64,000 nucleotides of DNA from Clostridium niameyense (GTDB taxonomy: Bacteria; Bacillota; Clostridia; Clostridiales; Clostridiaceae). This document shows, one piece after another, positions 1 to 8,296 of this stretch. Within the stretch, counting starts at the first letter, position 1. Each line of letters starts with the position of its first letter. Location: positions 1,206,989 to 1,270,988 of the forward strand of contig NZ_LN849007.1 of assembly GCF_001243045.1 (NCBI RefSeq), read 5' to 3'. The notes under the pieces are model-generated. The model did no database searches. It worked only from the letters and a program-made list of their open reading frames with translations, and was not told where the DNA came from. The translations under genes and the position numbers were made by a program.

Positions 1-1353
1 AATATTGAAGCTACTAAAAAATATTTTTGTTCTGAATATGCTTTAAAGCTAATTGCAAATCTTACAGGAATGAAATATGACAAACTTATATGTGGAGATT
101 ATAAAATACTGTTAGAGCCTATAGCCTATATGACATTTAGAGGTTCTTATATGGCAATAACTTCCCATGAAGCAGCTTTATATGACGAAAAATTGGGAGG
201 GGGACTTAGAGCAAAAATGGTAAGTTTATCTCATAAAAATTTGCCACTTGCCTTGTTTTTGCAAACTTCTGACTTAGGGTTTGCTTCTTGGTCAGGAGCT
301 AAAAATCAAAAGGTATCAAATGCACAGATAAAAGCATATTTAGGTCTTGGTATTGTTAGATTTGGTGCAGCAGATAAGGGAGTGAATATTGATACTAAAT
401 CTTATGAATATAGATGTGATACAGATGTCATTACTTCAATAACTGTAAACACAGATAGAAGAAGAACACCTGACAATTCTGTAACTGTAACCTTTAGAGT
501 AAATGGACAAAACTATAATGTAAGTAATATTTATATTCCAGAAGGAGAATCTCAAAAGGTATGGTTTAAATGGCATACTCCTAAAACGCCACAAACATTA
601 AATATTGATGTAAGTGTAAGTGGAGCATCAGCAGGGAAAGCCTATATTACAGCAAAAATTATAGAACTTAAAGAAAATACTCCACCGAATCCAACGGCTA
701 ATGATAAAAATAAAGGTTTTAAAGCTTCAAGTATTCCAAGTAAAGCTCAAAAAACTTATGCTAATTGGGGAAAATGGGAATGTTATTGGGAACCAAAATG
801 GGAATGGGAAGCAAATTGGAACTGGGTTAGCACTGGTGAAAATACAGGTCATTGGGTGGATAATGGTAAATGGGTTGATAGAGGTGATTGGAAATACAGG
901 TGGTTAAGTTATTATGCAAATTTTTCAGCTAATATAAATGTGAAGCCTGATAGTAAAGTACCAACGGCTTATTCAAAAACTATGAGATCAGGATATGGAA
1001 TAAACTTAAATGTAACTGGTAATTTAAGTTCAAATGCACCAATGTCATCTATAACAGGAGCACAAAATGTTATATCATATTATCCAGAATTTAATTATAA
1101 AACTTATAATAGGGTATTAGATTTAATAAGGGGAGGATATTCCTCAAGTTTTCAGCTTAGAAAAAATAAATATTCTACCTATAATCAAAGGGTTCATTTT
1201 ACCCCTATATGGTATCCAGATGGGATTTATACAGTTTATGCTGAGGTTATAGATGTATGGACACCAGATGGAATGCTTTCTGTTAATTTAAATGATTATG
1301 TAAATATAAAAGGTAGCTTATATGATGATTGGCATATAGGGCCACAGTTTTAA
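1..1353 (+). CDS. Large Trp-rich transfer-module protein, 5' partial
   Basis: The reading frame is open from base 1, so the gene starts outside the window; the first in-frame ATG (base 70) has no convincing ribosome binding site and is probably internal. The visible 450 residues contain a beta-rich section (roughly residues 140-225) and then a striking Trp-rich section (about residues 275-330) with W spaced every two to five residues, followed by a Tyr/Asn-rich C-terminus. No enzyme motif is seen. Similar large, beta-rich, surface-like proteins sit upstream of virB4 in clostridial ICEs, so a cell-envelope role in conjugation is plausible but inferred from position. It ends 10 bp before the methyltransferase gene, suggesting one operon. 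Confidence 0.6.
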   Translation, partial: NIEATKKYFCSEYALKLIANLTGMKYDKLICGDYKILLEPIAYMTFRGSYMAITSHEAALYDEKLGGGLRAKMVSLSHKNLPLALFLQTSDLGFASWSGAKNQKVSNAQIKAYLGLGIVRFGAADKGVNIDTKSYEYRCDTDVITSITVNTDRRRTPDNSVTVTFRVNGQNYNVSNIYIPEGESQKVWFKWHTPKTPQTLNIDVSVSGASAGKAYITAKIIELKENTPPNPTANDKNKGFKASSIPSKAQKTYANWGKWECYWEPKWEWEANWNWVSTGENTGHWVDNGKWVDRGDWKYRWLSYYANFSANINVKPDSKVPTAYSKTMRSGYGINLNVTGNLSSNAPMSSITGAQNVISYYPEFNYKTYNRVLDLIRGGYSSSFQLRKNKYSTYNQRVHFTPIWYPDGIYTVYAEVIDVWTPDGMLSVNLNDYVNIKGSLYDDWHIGPQF

Positions 1354-1363
1354 GGAGAATAAT

Positions 1364-1930
1364 ATGAAGTTTAATATAATTTATGCAGATCCACCATGGA
1401 GTTACAAAGTTTATTCTAAAAAAGGCGAAGGTAGATCAGCAGAAAATCATTATACTACTATGAAGCATGAAGATATATACAATCTTGATGTATCCAGTTT
1501 AGCTATGGAAGATTGTATTTTATTTTTATGGGTTACGTTTCCTAACTTATTAGTAGGATTTGAAACTATAAAGAGATGGGGATTTACTTATAAAACATTA
1601 GGTTTTTGCTGGGTAAAAAGAAATAAGAAAAGCCCTAGTTGGTTTTGGGGACTAGGTTTTTGGACAAGATCAAATCCAGAGATATGTCTTATAGGCACTA
1701 AAGGTCATCCGAAAAGAGTATCAAAAGCAGTTCATTCAATTATTGATTCACCTATTGAAAAGCATAGTAAAAAACCTGATGAAGTAAGAAAAAGAATAAT
1801 TGAACTTTGTGGAGATTTACCTAAAGTTGAACTATTTGCAAGAGAAACTTGTGAGGGGTGGGTTTGCCTTGGAAATGAAATTGATGGATTAGATATTAGA
1901 GAAAGCATTAAAAAAGTAAAGGAGATGTAA
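1364..1930 (+). CDS. MT-A70 family adenine methyltransferase
   Basis: A 188-residue protein with the catalytic DPPW tetrapeptide at residues 9-12 (YADPPW), the hallmark of MT-A70 N6-adenine methyltransferases, followed by the Trp/Phe-rich central section usual for the family. The family transfers a methyl group from S-adenosylmethionine to adenine N6; bacterial members on mobile elements are thought to act on DNA. It has a ribosome binding site (AAGGAG) just before its ATG, and follows the previous gene by 10 bp. No restriction partner is adjacent, so it may protect the element during transfer or modify expression; this is inference. Confidence 0.85.
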   Translation: MKFNIIYADPPWSYKVYSKKGEGRSAENHYTTMKHEDIYNLDVSSLAMEDCILFLWVTFPNLLVGFETIKRWGFTYKTLGFCWVKRNKKSPSWFWGLGFWTRSNPEICLIGTKGHPKRVSKAVHSIIDSPIEKHSKKPDEVRKRIIELCGDLPKVELFARETCEGWVCLGNEIDGLDIRESIKKVKEM

Positions 1931-1936
1931 AAAATT

Positions 1937-2314
1937 ATGAGAGTATTAATAGTGCAACCACAAGCAAGACCTTATATTGCAGAAATAGAAAAAGGATTAG
2001 AGCCTATGCAAGAGATAGTTGGCGGTTCAATTGAAATGGTAGATTTAGATGATAATACAAGTCTTGTTTGCAATGAAGAAGGGAAAGTAAAAGGGCTTGA
2101 AGGAAATAGACGTATCGGCAGAGATATAGTTGCTGGTACGTTTTTTCTTTGTGGATTTAATGAGGATGGAGAATCTATTTCCCTAACAGATGAACAGATT
2201 TCAAAATACTATGAAAGATTTAGAGAACCAGAGTATTATTCACAGGAAGAAGTAGAAGACTCAGCCTTTATGGATATATATGTATCAGATTATGAAGATG
2301 ATATGGAACTATAG
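1937..2314 (+). CDS. DUF3846-like protein
   Basis: A 125-residue acidic protein. Its opening (residues 1-45: VLIVQP, then a Glu/Leu stretch leading to IVGGSIEMV) matches the pattern of DUF3846 proteins that are common on Firmicute conjugative elements and phages. The function of the family is unknown. It starts 6 bp after the methyltransferase stop codon, and the next gene's ribosome binding site overlaps its end, so it is part of the transfer operon. Confidence 0.65.
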   Translation: MRVLIVQPQARPYIAEIEKGLEPMQEIVGGSIEMVDLDDNTSLVCNEEGKVKGLEGNRRIGRDIVAGTFFLCGFNEDGESISLTDEQISKYYERFREPEYYSQEEVEDSAFMDIYVSDYEDDMEL

Positions 2315-2324
2315 GAGGTGCAGT

Positions 2325-2996
2325 ATGAAGCAGATTATACCTATTATTATGTTATTACTTAGTTTAGTTGGAGGAGGAGTAATATTTTTTATAAAGAAAA
2401 GTAATAACAAAAATAAAGCTACAGAAAGTAAGGAACGAATAAATGCTAATGATTTTGTAAATGTAAAAGATATTAAAGACCGTTACCTTTATACAAGGGA
2501 TGGTTATATTATTATGTATATAAAAATCAATCCTATAAGTATTGATTTATTATCTGAAAGAGAAAAAAAGCTTTTATGTAAAACCCTTACAGCAGAGCTT
2601 TCCAGTGAACAAAAGCCTTATAAATTTTTAGCAGTATCAAGACCAGTAGATATATCTCCACTGATAAATGAGTATACAGGAATTATTGCAAACAGTTCTG
2701 ACCAAAAGCAAAAGGACTTACTCAGAAATGAAATGCTTGTAATGAGTAACTACGCTTTATCTGGAGAAGTTGTTGAAAGACAGTTTTATATAATGATTTG
2801 GGATAAACATGAAGAAGATATTGAAAGAGAAATTTCTAAAAGATGTTATGAGTTTAAATCAAAAATTGAAAGTGGAAATATTCATTGTGAAATATTAAAA
2901 CAACAGGACATAGTAAGGCTTTGCAATCTTATTAATAACCCTTCGTATACAAATATTGAAGATAGTGAGGTTGAAGCTACTATACCTATTTTTTAG
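2325..2996 (+). CDS. Membrane-anchored VirB4 N-terminal-like transfer protein
   Basis: The start is ATG 2325, with AGGAGG at 2313-2318; a longer open frame from 2280 overlaps the previous gene and is not used. The 223-residue product has one N-terminal membrane segment (about residues 3-22) and then a soluble domain resembling the N-terminal (non-ATPase) domain found in VirB4/TraC proteins. Placed 51 bp before virB4, it looks like a separately encoded VirB4 N-terminal module that tethers the ATPase to the membrane channel. The assignment rests on position and general resemblance, so the exact family is uncertain. Confidence 0.6.
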   Translation: MKQIIPIIMLLLSLVGGGVIFFIKKSNNKNKATESKERINANDFVNVKDIKDRYLYTRDGYIIMYIKINPISIDLLSEREKKLLCKTLTAELSSEQKPYKFLAVSRPVDISPLINEYTGIIANSSDQKQKDLLRNEMLVMSNYALSGEVVERQFYIMIWDKHEEDIEREISKRCYEFKSKIESGNIHCEILKQQDIVRLCNLINNPSYTNIEDSEVEATIPIF

Positions 2997-3047
2997 GAAA
3001 ACTAAGATTATCATATATAAAATAAAAATTATTAGGGAGATGGCATA

Positions 3048-4886
3048 ATGATTAAAAATAAAAAGAATATTGGAACAGAAATAACACTAAATAATGCTCT
3101 TTTAAATATAATTACTCCTATGGGACTTGAAATTAAAAGAAATAGTCTTGTTATAGGAGAAAATACAGGAAGAATTTATGGAATAGTGAAATACCCCCAA
3201 AAAGTAGATTATGGATGGCTTTCTAAAATTACAAATATACCAAGCACCATTGTCAGTGTAGCTTTTACACCTATTGATAATGGTGCTTTTATTGAGAGTC
3301 TTTCAAGAAATGTAATTCAAAGTCGAGGAGCTGCTGAAAGTGCCAAAGACCCATTATCACAAAAGAGAGCAGAACGTTCAGCTCAAGATGGAGAAAAGAT
3401 AATGGTTCAAATAGACCAAAATGGAGAAACAGTAGGACTTATGGGAATTACAATTATGCCCATATCAAGAGAAGATGAATCATTTAATAAAGTTTGTAGA
3501 AAGACTGAAAGTACTTGTGCCATGAGTAAATGCAAGCCAAGAAACCTTGCAAATTTGCAGGAGCAGGCTTTTAAAAATATATCTCCTTTTTATACTTCTG
3601 ATGAAAATATAGAGCAAATAGTAAGTAGAATAGTTCCACTATCCACCTTTGTAGGTGGATTTCCTTTTTCATCAAGTGGATATAATGATGGGACGGGCTA
3701 TTATTTTGGAAGAGATTCAAGTGGAGGGCTTATCATACTTGATACATGGAAAAGAGGAAATGATAGAACCAATACGAATATGGTTATAATGGGTGTAGCA
3801 GGAGTTGGAAAGTCTACTGCAGTAAAACATATAGCATTATCAGAGTATATGAAAGGAACTAAAATAATATTTATAGACCCAGAGTGCGAGTATAAAGAGT
3901 TATGTGAAGCTTTAAATGGAGATTGGATTAATGCAGGCGGTGGAAGCAATGGAAGAATAAATCCACTTCAAATAAGACCTACTCCAGTAGACGATAATGA
4001 TGAGATTTATAAAGATGAAGGACAAGGCATGGGAGATATGGCTCTTTATATTAAAAACTTAGAAATATTCTTTAGTCTTTATATTCCTTCCTTAACAGAT
4101 AGAGAAAGAGCTATACTTAAGGATTCTATAATAGAACTTTACAATAACTTCAACATTACTTGGGATACGGATATAAATACTTTAAGTAATGAAGAATTTC
4201 CAATATTCATAGACCTTTATAATTTGGTAGAAAAAAAAGCAAAGAAAAAAGAAAAAACACGTAAAGAAAGTGAAATAAATATATATGCAGATCTTGCTTT
4301 ACTTTTAAAAGATATAGCTATGGGAAGTGATTCTTTTCTATGGAATGGGTACAGTTCTATAAAAACCAACACAAGATGTATATGTCTTGATACCCATGAC
4401 CTTCAAAATACTAATGATAATATTAAGAGAACTCAATATTTCAATATACTTACATGGTGCTGGCAGGAGATGAGCAAAGATAGAAATGAAAAAGTGTTAT
4501 TAATCTGTGATGAAGCCTATCTTATGATTGATACCAATGTGCCTCAAAGCCTTGTGTTTCTAAGAAATGTAGAAAAGAGAGCAAGAAAATATGAGGCGGG
4601 AGTAGCTATAATAAGTCATTCAGTAGTAGATTTTCTTGATCCTCAAATAAAAATGTATGGACAAGCATTGCTTGATATACCTTGCTTTAAAGTTATAATG
4701 GGTACAGATGGCAGAAATCTACAAGAAACAAAAGAACTTTATAATTTAACAGATGCAGAAGAAGAACTTCTTGCAAGTAAAAAGAGAGGAAATGCTCTAT
4801 TAATGATAGGTTCAAAGAGGCTTCATGTAGTATTTGAGATACCGGAATACAAATTTGATTATATGGGGAAGGCTGGGGGAAGATAA
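3048..4886 (+). CDS. virB4: VirB4-type conjugal transfer ATPase
   Basis: A 612-residue type IV secretion ATPase that powers assembly of the mating channel. Walker A is GVAGVGKST at residues 249-257 and Walker B is the hydrophobic strand ending CDEA with Asp488-Glu489. The stretch IDPECEY shortly after Walker A and the C-terminal RNVEKRARK section are typical of VirB4. The N-terminal domain is short, consistent with the preceding gene supplying part of it. The layout resembles the VirB4 subgroup seen in clostridial Tn1549/CTn-like elements. It is intact and is the strongest evidence that the region is a conjugative element. Ribosome binding site AGGGAG precedes ATG 3048. Confidence 0.93.
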   Translation: MIKNKKNIGTEITLNNALLNIITPMGLEIKRNSLVIGENTGRIYGIVKYPQKVDYGWLSKITNIPSTIVSVAFTPIDNGAFIESLSRNVIQSRGAAESAKDPLSQKRAERSAQDGEKIMVQIDQNGETVGLMGITIMPISREDESFNKVCRKTESTCAMSKCKPRNLANLQEQAFKNISPFYTSDENIEQIVSRIVPLSTFVGGFPFSSSGYNDGTGYYFGRDSSGGLIILDTWKRGNDRTNTNMVIMGVAGVGKSTAVKHIALSEYMKGTKIIFIDPECEYKELCEALNGDWINAGGGSNGRINPLQIRPTPVDDNDEIYKDEGQGMGDMALYIKNLEIFFSLYIPSLTDRERAILKDSIIELYNNFNITWDTDINTLSNEEFPIFIDLYNLVEKKAKKKEKTRKESEINIYADLALLLKDIAMGSDSFLWNGYSSIKTNTRCICLDTHDLQNTNDNIKRTQYFNILTWCWQEMSKDRNEKVLLICDEAYLMIDTNVPQSLVFLRNVEKRARKYEAGVAIISHSVVDFLDPQIKMYGQALLDIPCFKVIMGTDGRNLQETKELYNLTDAEEELLASKKRGNALLMIGSKRLHVVFEIPEYKFDYMGKAGGR

Positions 4887-5099
4887 GAAAGGCGGTTTAT
4901 GAACTGTTATGTGTTTAATGTTTATAGGGGTTGTGGAGAGATATATTAAGATTTCCTTGTAATAAGCATAATTTTTTAAAATTGATATATTTTTATTTGA
5001 GAATCTTTCATCAATTTATTTAAGATTTTTTATAATTATGACAATATATATTAATAAAACCTAAAAGATAATTCATATATTTTCTTTTATTGATATTTA

Positions 5100-5133
5100 A
5101 AGTATAATATAAATGTAACATTATATTATACTT
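5100..5133. promoter_or_regulatory. 13-bp inverted repeat before the Septu-like operon
   Basis: AAGTATAATATAA at 5100-5112 and its perfect complement at 5121-5133 are separated by 8 bp. A TATAAT hexamer (5103-5108) lies inside the left arm, so this could be an operator over the promoter of the ATPase/HNH pair, or a hairpin. The rest of the 301-bp gap (4887-5187) is AT-rich; just after virB4 there is a 16-codon open frame from ATG 4901 with a ribosome binding site, possibly the stump of the transfer gene that used to follow virB4. Confidence 0.5.
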
Positions 5134-5187
5134 ACAAAGTAAAAAACATAAAATATATTATGATTATTTATGTATTGAGGGATAAAG

Positions 5188-6846
5188 ATGAAATTTAGGC
5201 GGATAGAATATTATTATGAGGCAAATGAAATAGGGATTGTTTATCTTATTTATAATCATTGGGATGATTATTCATATTGCACTACATTTACTGCTTATTA
5301 TAAATGTGATAAGTTAAAAGATGCAGTGGAACTTGGAACAGTAAAAATAGGATGTATTTCGTTAGAGAGTAGAGTTGAATCAGCTAAGTCAATTAATGGT
5401 TATTCATCTTATTCAATTAAGAAACTAATTCCTAATGAAGTATTTGATAAACTGCCAGATGATTTTTTTTCTTTAGGTCAAGATATTGGATATTATAAAA
5501 AAGTAAATAGTTTCTTTGAGGATGAAAATACAGAATATTATGATTCAATGCAAGACTTGGCTTATAACTACAATAGATTTCAAAATTTATACGATGAAGC
5601 AGAATCATGTTTAAGAAATTCATTAATGAGAAATCTGTATGTTTCAAATGTAGAACAATTTAATAGGATTACCAAAGGACAAGCAGAGTTAACGGAATAT
5701 TCTTTTGATTTTAGATATAATGAGGAACGAATAGATATTAATGTTATCCCTAATTCATTGCCTCCAAGTAATATTCATATATTAATTGGTAGGAATGGCG
5801 TAGGTAAGACATGGCTTTTGCATAATATTGCTTGTAAATTGCTTGAAAATAGTGGTGTAAGTACTACTGAATTAGAAAAGTCAAAAAAATATTCAATAAG
5901 TGATAAATTTTTTATTGATTGTCCACAAAATAGTTTTGCTGGCATTATTGGATTATCATTTAGCGTTTTTGATGATGCACTATCAATTGATATTTTAAAT
6001 CCTAAGGATAAAGAACAAATATTAATTGATGAATTCAGAAAAAAATATAAATATATTGGTTCAATCAGTAAAAGTCAAAAAGATGGTAAAACAAAAATTA
6101 AATCTGTTGAGGATTTGGCAAATGAATTTCTTGAAGCTTTAAGTAAAATAAGTAAGAGTAAAAATAAGGTTGAAACATATTTGGATACTTGTAGAAATTT
6201 AAATACTGATCCCATGTTCTATGACAATGGTTTCATTACAATTTTAGAATCCTATTTTGGAAACAAAAAGAAAGATATAACTAATGCATTAGGTGTAGAT
6301 GAAAAAGGGATAAATGTAAAAAAAGTTGATGAACAGGTTGGAAAATATTTTAAAAGACTAAGTTCTGGACATATGATAATAATTCTTTCTTTGACATTAT
6401 TAGCAGAGTCAATTCATGAAAAAACAATTGTATTAATTGATGAACCAGAAACACATTTACATCCACCCTTACTTTCTACGTATATAAGGACATTATCATT
6501 TTTATTATTAAAGAAAAATGCAGTAGCAATTATTGCAACACATTCTCCTATTGTTTTACAAGAAGTACCTAAAGATTGTGTTAATAGAATTGTACGAACT
6601 GGTGAAAACATGGAATTTGACAGAATATCACTAGAGTCGTTTGCAACAAATACAGATTCATTAACTAGAGAAGTGTTTGGATTTGAATTGGTAAAAACAG
6701 GTTTTTATCGATTGATAGAAAAAGAACTTGATAATACCTTTGATGAAAGCATAAAAAAATTTGATGGGAAAGTTGGATTTTTGGGACAAATATTAATGCA
6801 AAGCTTACTTAATAAAAAGAGGGAGACTTATGAGAAAAATAAATAA
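5188..6846 (+). CDS. PtuA-like AAA/ABC-type ATPase of a Septu-like defence pair
   Basis: A 552-residue ATPase. Walker A is GRNGVGKT at residues 201-208, the ABC-type signature LSSGH is at 391-395, and Walker B with the DEPETHLHP extension is at 418-426, followed by the switch histidine region (ATHSP). This is the overlong-coil AAA layout of PtuA and OLD-like ATPases; no TOPRIM domain is evident. The N-terminal 190 residues have no recognised domain. It overlaps an HNH nuclease gene by 17 bp, which is the gene order of the Septu (PtuA-PtuB) anti-phage system. The Septu assignment is inferred from architecture; it could also be a related ATPase-HNH system. Start chosen at ATG 5188 after GAGGGATAAAG. 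Confidence 0.75.
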   Translation: MKFRRIEYYYEANEIGIVYLIYNHWDDYSYCTTFTAYYKCDKLKDAVELGTVKIGCISLESRVESAKSINGYSSYSIKKLIPNEVFDKLPDDFFSLGQDIGYYKKVNSFFEDENTEYYDSMQDLAYNYNRFQNLYDEAESCLRNSLMRNLYVSNVEQFNRITKGQAELTEYSFDFRYNEERIDINVIPNSLPPSNIHILIGRNGVGKTWLLHNIACKLLENSGVSTTELEKSKKYSISDKFFIDCPQNSFAGIIGLSFSVFDDALSIDILNPKDKEQILIDEFRKKYKYIGSISKSQKDGKTKIKSVEDLANEFLEALSKISKSKNKVETYLDTCRNLNTDPMFYDNGFITILESYFGNKKKDITNALGVDEKGINVKKVDEQVGKYFKRLSSGHMIIILSLTLLAESIHEKTIVLIDEPETHLHPPLLSTYIRTLSFLLLKKNAVAIIATHSPIVLQEVPKDCVNRIVRTGENMEFDRISLESFATNTDSLTREVFGFELVKTGFYRLIEKELDNTFDESIKKFDGKVGFLGQILMQSLLNKKRETYEKNK

Positions 6847-7663
6847 ACCTAATATTTCTCAAGAAGATGTATGTAATTCTTTTAAAAAATTAGAATATAG
6901 AGATAGAGTATTGGAAAAATCTGAAAAATATGATGAAATCCTTTTGGATGTAGATAAGTTTTATAAAGAGGAAAAGAAATTTATACAAAACAACGAAAAT
7001 TATACAGATTATATGAAAAAAATGTATAGTAGTAGATTCTCAAATAGCCAGTATACTAGTTTATATGAATTCTATAAGCAAATTAGAACGGCAGAAAGAT
7101 ACTGTCCATATTGTAATTTTTATACTAGGCAAGTAAGACAATTAGATCACTATCTCCCCAAATCTGTATTTCCATCTTTATCAATTTCAGTGAATAATTT
7201 GGTGCCGATATGTAAGGAATGTAATGAAATAAAAGATAATTATTATTCTATTAACAAATCAGAACAACTTATTCATCCGTACTATGATGTTCAGATTAAC
7301 GATATTTTTGAGTTTTTACAATGCAGTATAATTGAGGATATGAATATAGGTTTTAGTTTTTATATAAAAAAATTAAGTAATTGGGATGATGTTTTCTATG
7401 ATAAACTAACATTTCATTTTCGAAAATTAAAAATTGATGATCTATATCTTTCAGATTTTGAGGTGGAATTTGATGTAGTGTTTGAAGAACTAAAAATGCT
7501 ATATCAAGAGATACAAGATGAGAAAGTAATTCGTGAAAACCTGCAAAGAAAGGTCGATGTATATTTTAATAAAAAAAAGATGCCTTGGAGATATGCAGGT
7601 TTTAAAAGTTTATTGAACTGTAAATGGTTTTTTGAAACTTATTTTCCTATAAAATGTAATTAG
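6830..7663 (+). CDS. PtuB-like HNH endonuclease of a Septu-like defence pair
   Basis: A 277-residue protein with a zinc-finger HNH core: Cys92-x2-Cys95, then the LDHYLPKS segment with His107, Asn123, and Cys128-x2-Cys131. The H...N...(H/K) arrangement between two CxxC pairs is typical of PtuB-like HNH nucleases, which cut nucleic acid when released or triggered by the partner ATPase. The gene starts inside the end of the ATPase gene (17-bp overlap), indicating translational coupling. The N-terminal 80 residues are charged and probably helical; the C-terminal 140 residues have no recognised domain. It ends before a decayed region. Confidence 0.78.
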   Translation: MRKINKPNISQEDVCNSFKKLEYRDRVLEKSEKYDEILLDVDKFYKEEKKFIQNNENYTDYMKKMYSSRFSNSQYTSLYEFYKQIRTAERYCPYCNFYTRQVRQLDHYLPKSVFPSLSISVNNLVPICKECNEIKDNYYSINKSEQLIHPYYDVQINDIFEFLQCSIIEDMNIGFSFYIKKLSNWDDVFYDKLTFHFRKLKIDDLYLSDFEVEFDVVFEELKMLYQEIQDEKVIRENLQRKVDVYFNKKKMPWRYAGFKSLLNCKWFFETYFPIKCN

Positions 7664-7929
7664 TTATATTTTATATTTTGATTAATTGTGGGTATTATTC
7701 AAAATATTTCAATATACTATAATGTATTATACTTGTTTTGATAATCAATATGTAGAAAACATAGATGTGAAAATATTTGTATGATTTTATTTAAGCTATA
7801 TTATGAAAATATAAAAAATAAATATAAAGGCAATGGTCATGTTGCAAATAATTTATTTTTTCACAAAATTAAACTATAACCTATTAATTATTTGTAGTAC
7901 CTATATTTTTAATAGGTGTTATTTTTTAC

Positions 7930-8160
7930 CCAATGATACCATGGTATTTAATTTAAAAATAGCAGCAATCATTGTTAAAATAATAATTCAAACTGCAAAA
8001 GATGATAAAATTAGAAACAAAATAATATTTACATAATTGGCACCGATTATTTCGGTGCTTATAATTTTGGCTTTTGTTGTTTATGTGTTTATAAATCATA
8101 TTGAGGTGTTAAGTAGTTTTTTGGTAATTAATTAAATCAAGTAAAAAATATTAGATAATT
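7930..8160 (+). pseudogene. Decayed copy of the 5' end of the C39-peptidase gene
   Basis: This stretch aligns with the first about 230 bp of the intact peptidase gene at 10599. Shared segments include GGCACCGATTATTTCGGTGC (8039-8058), the encoded run KDDKIRNKIIF (intact: KDDETRNRIIF), LAPIISVL, and AATCAAGTAAAAAA near the end. The copy has an in-frame stop after IIF and diverges after about 8160. The remaining bases of the 633-bp gap (7664-8296) hold only AT-rich sequence and the promoter of the next gene. A 67-codon open frame over this area is just part of the remnant, not a gene. The duplicate brackets the 8.3-10.5 kb cargo gene and marks how it was acquired. Confidence 0.85.
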
Positions 8161-8182
8161 TGCAAATTCTACATTTTATATG

Positions 8183-8209
8183 TTGAACCATGGTAAATAG
8201 TGGTATAAT
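8183..8209 (+). promoter_or_regulatory. Putative promoter of the SMC-like ATPase gene
   Basis: TTGAAC (8183-8188) and TATAAT (8204-8209) are separated by 15 bp, slightly short of the optimum. They lie 90 bp before the ATPase start codon, and there is no other gene close upstream, so the cargo gene likely has its own transcription start. Confidence 0.45.
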
Positions 8210-8296
8210 TAATAATATATTGTTTGAATAATGGGAAGTTTATTATCTTGATTTGAAAGTATTTGATTTAATTATAAGAGGATAGAGGGTTAGTGT

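Noticed and set aside
7833-8036. Open frame of 67 codons as a gene
   Set aside because: It overlaps the decayed copy of the C39 gene start, has no good ribosome binding site, and its second half is that gene's reading frame ending at a stop created by decay.
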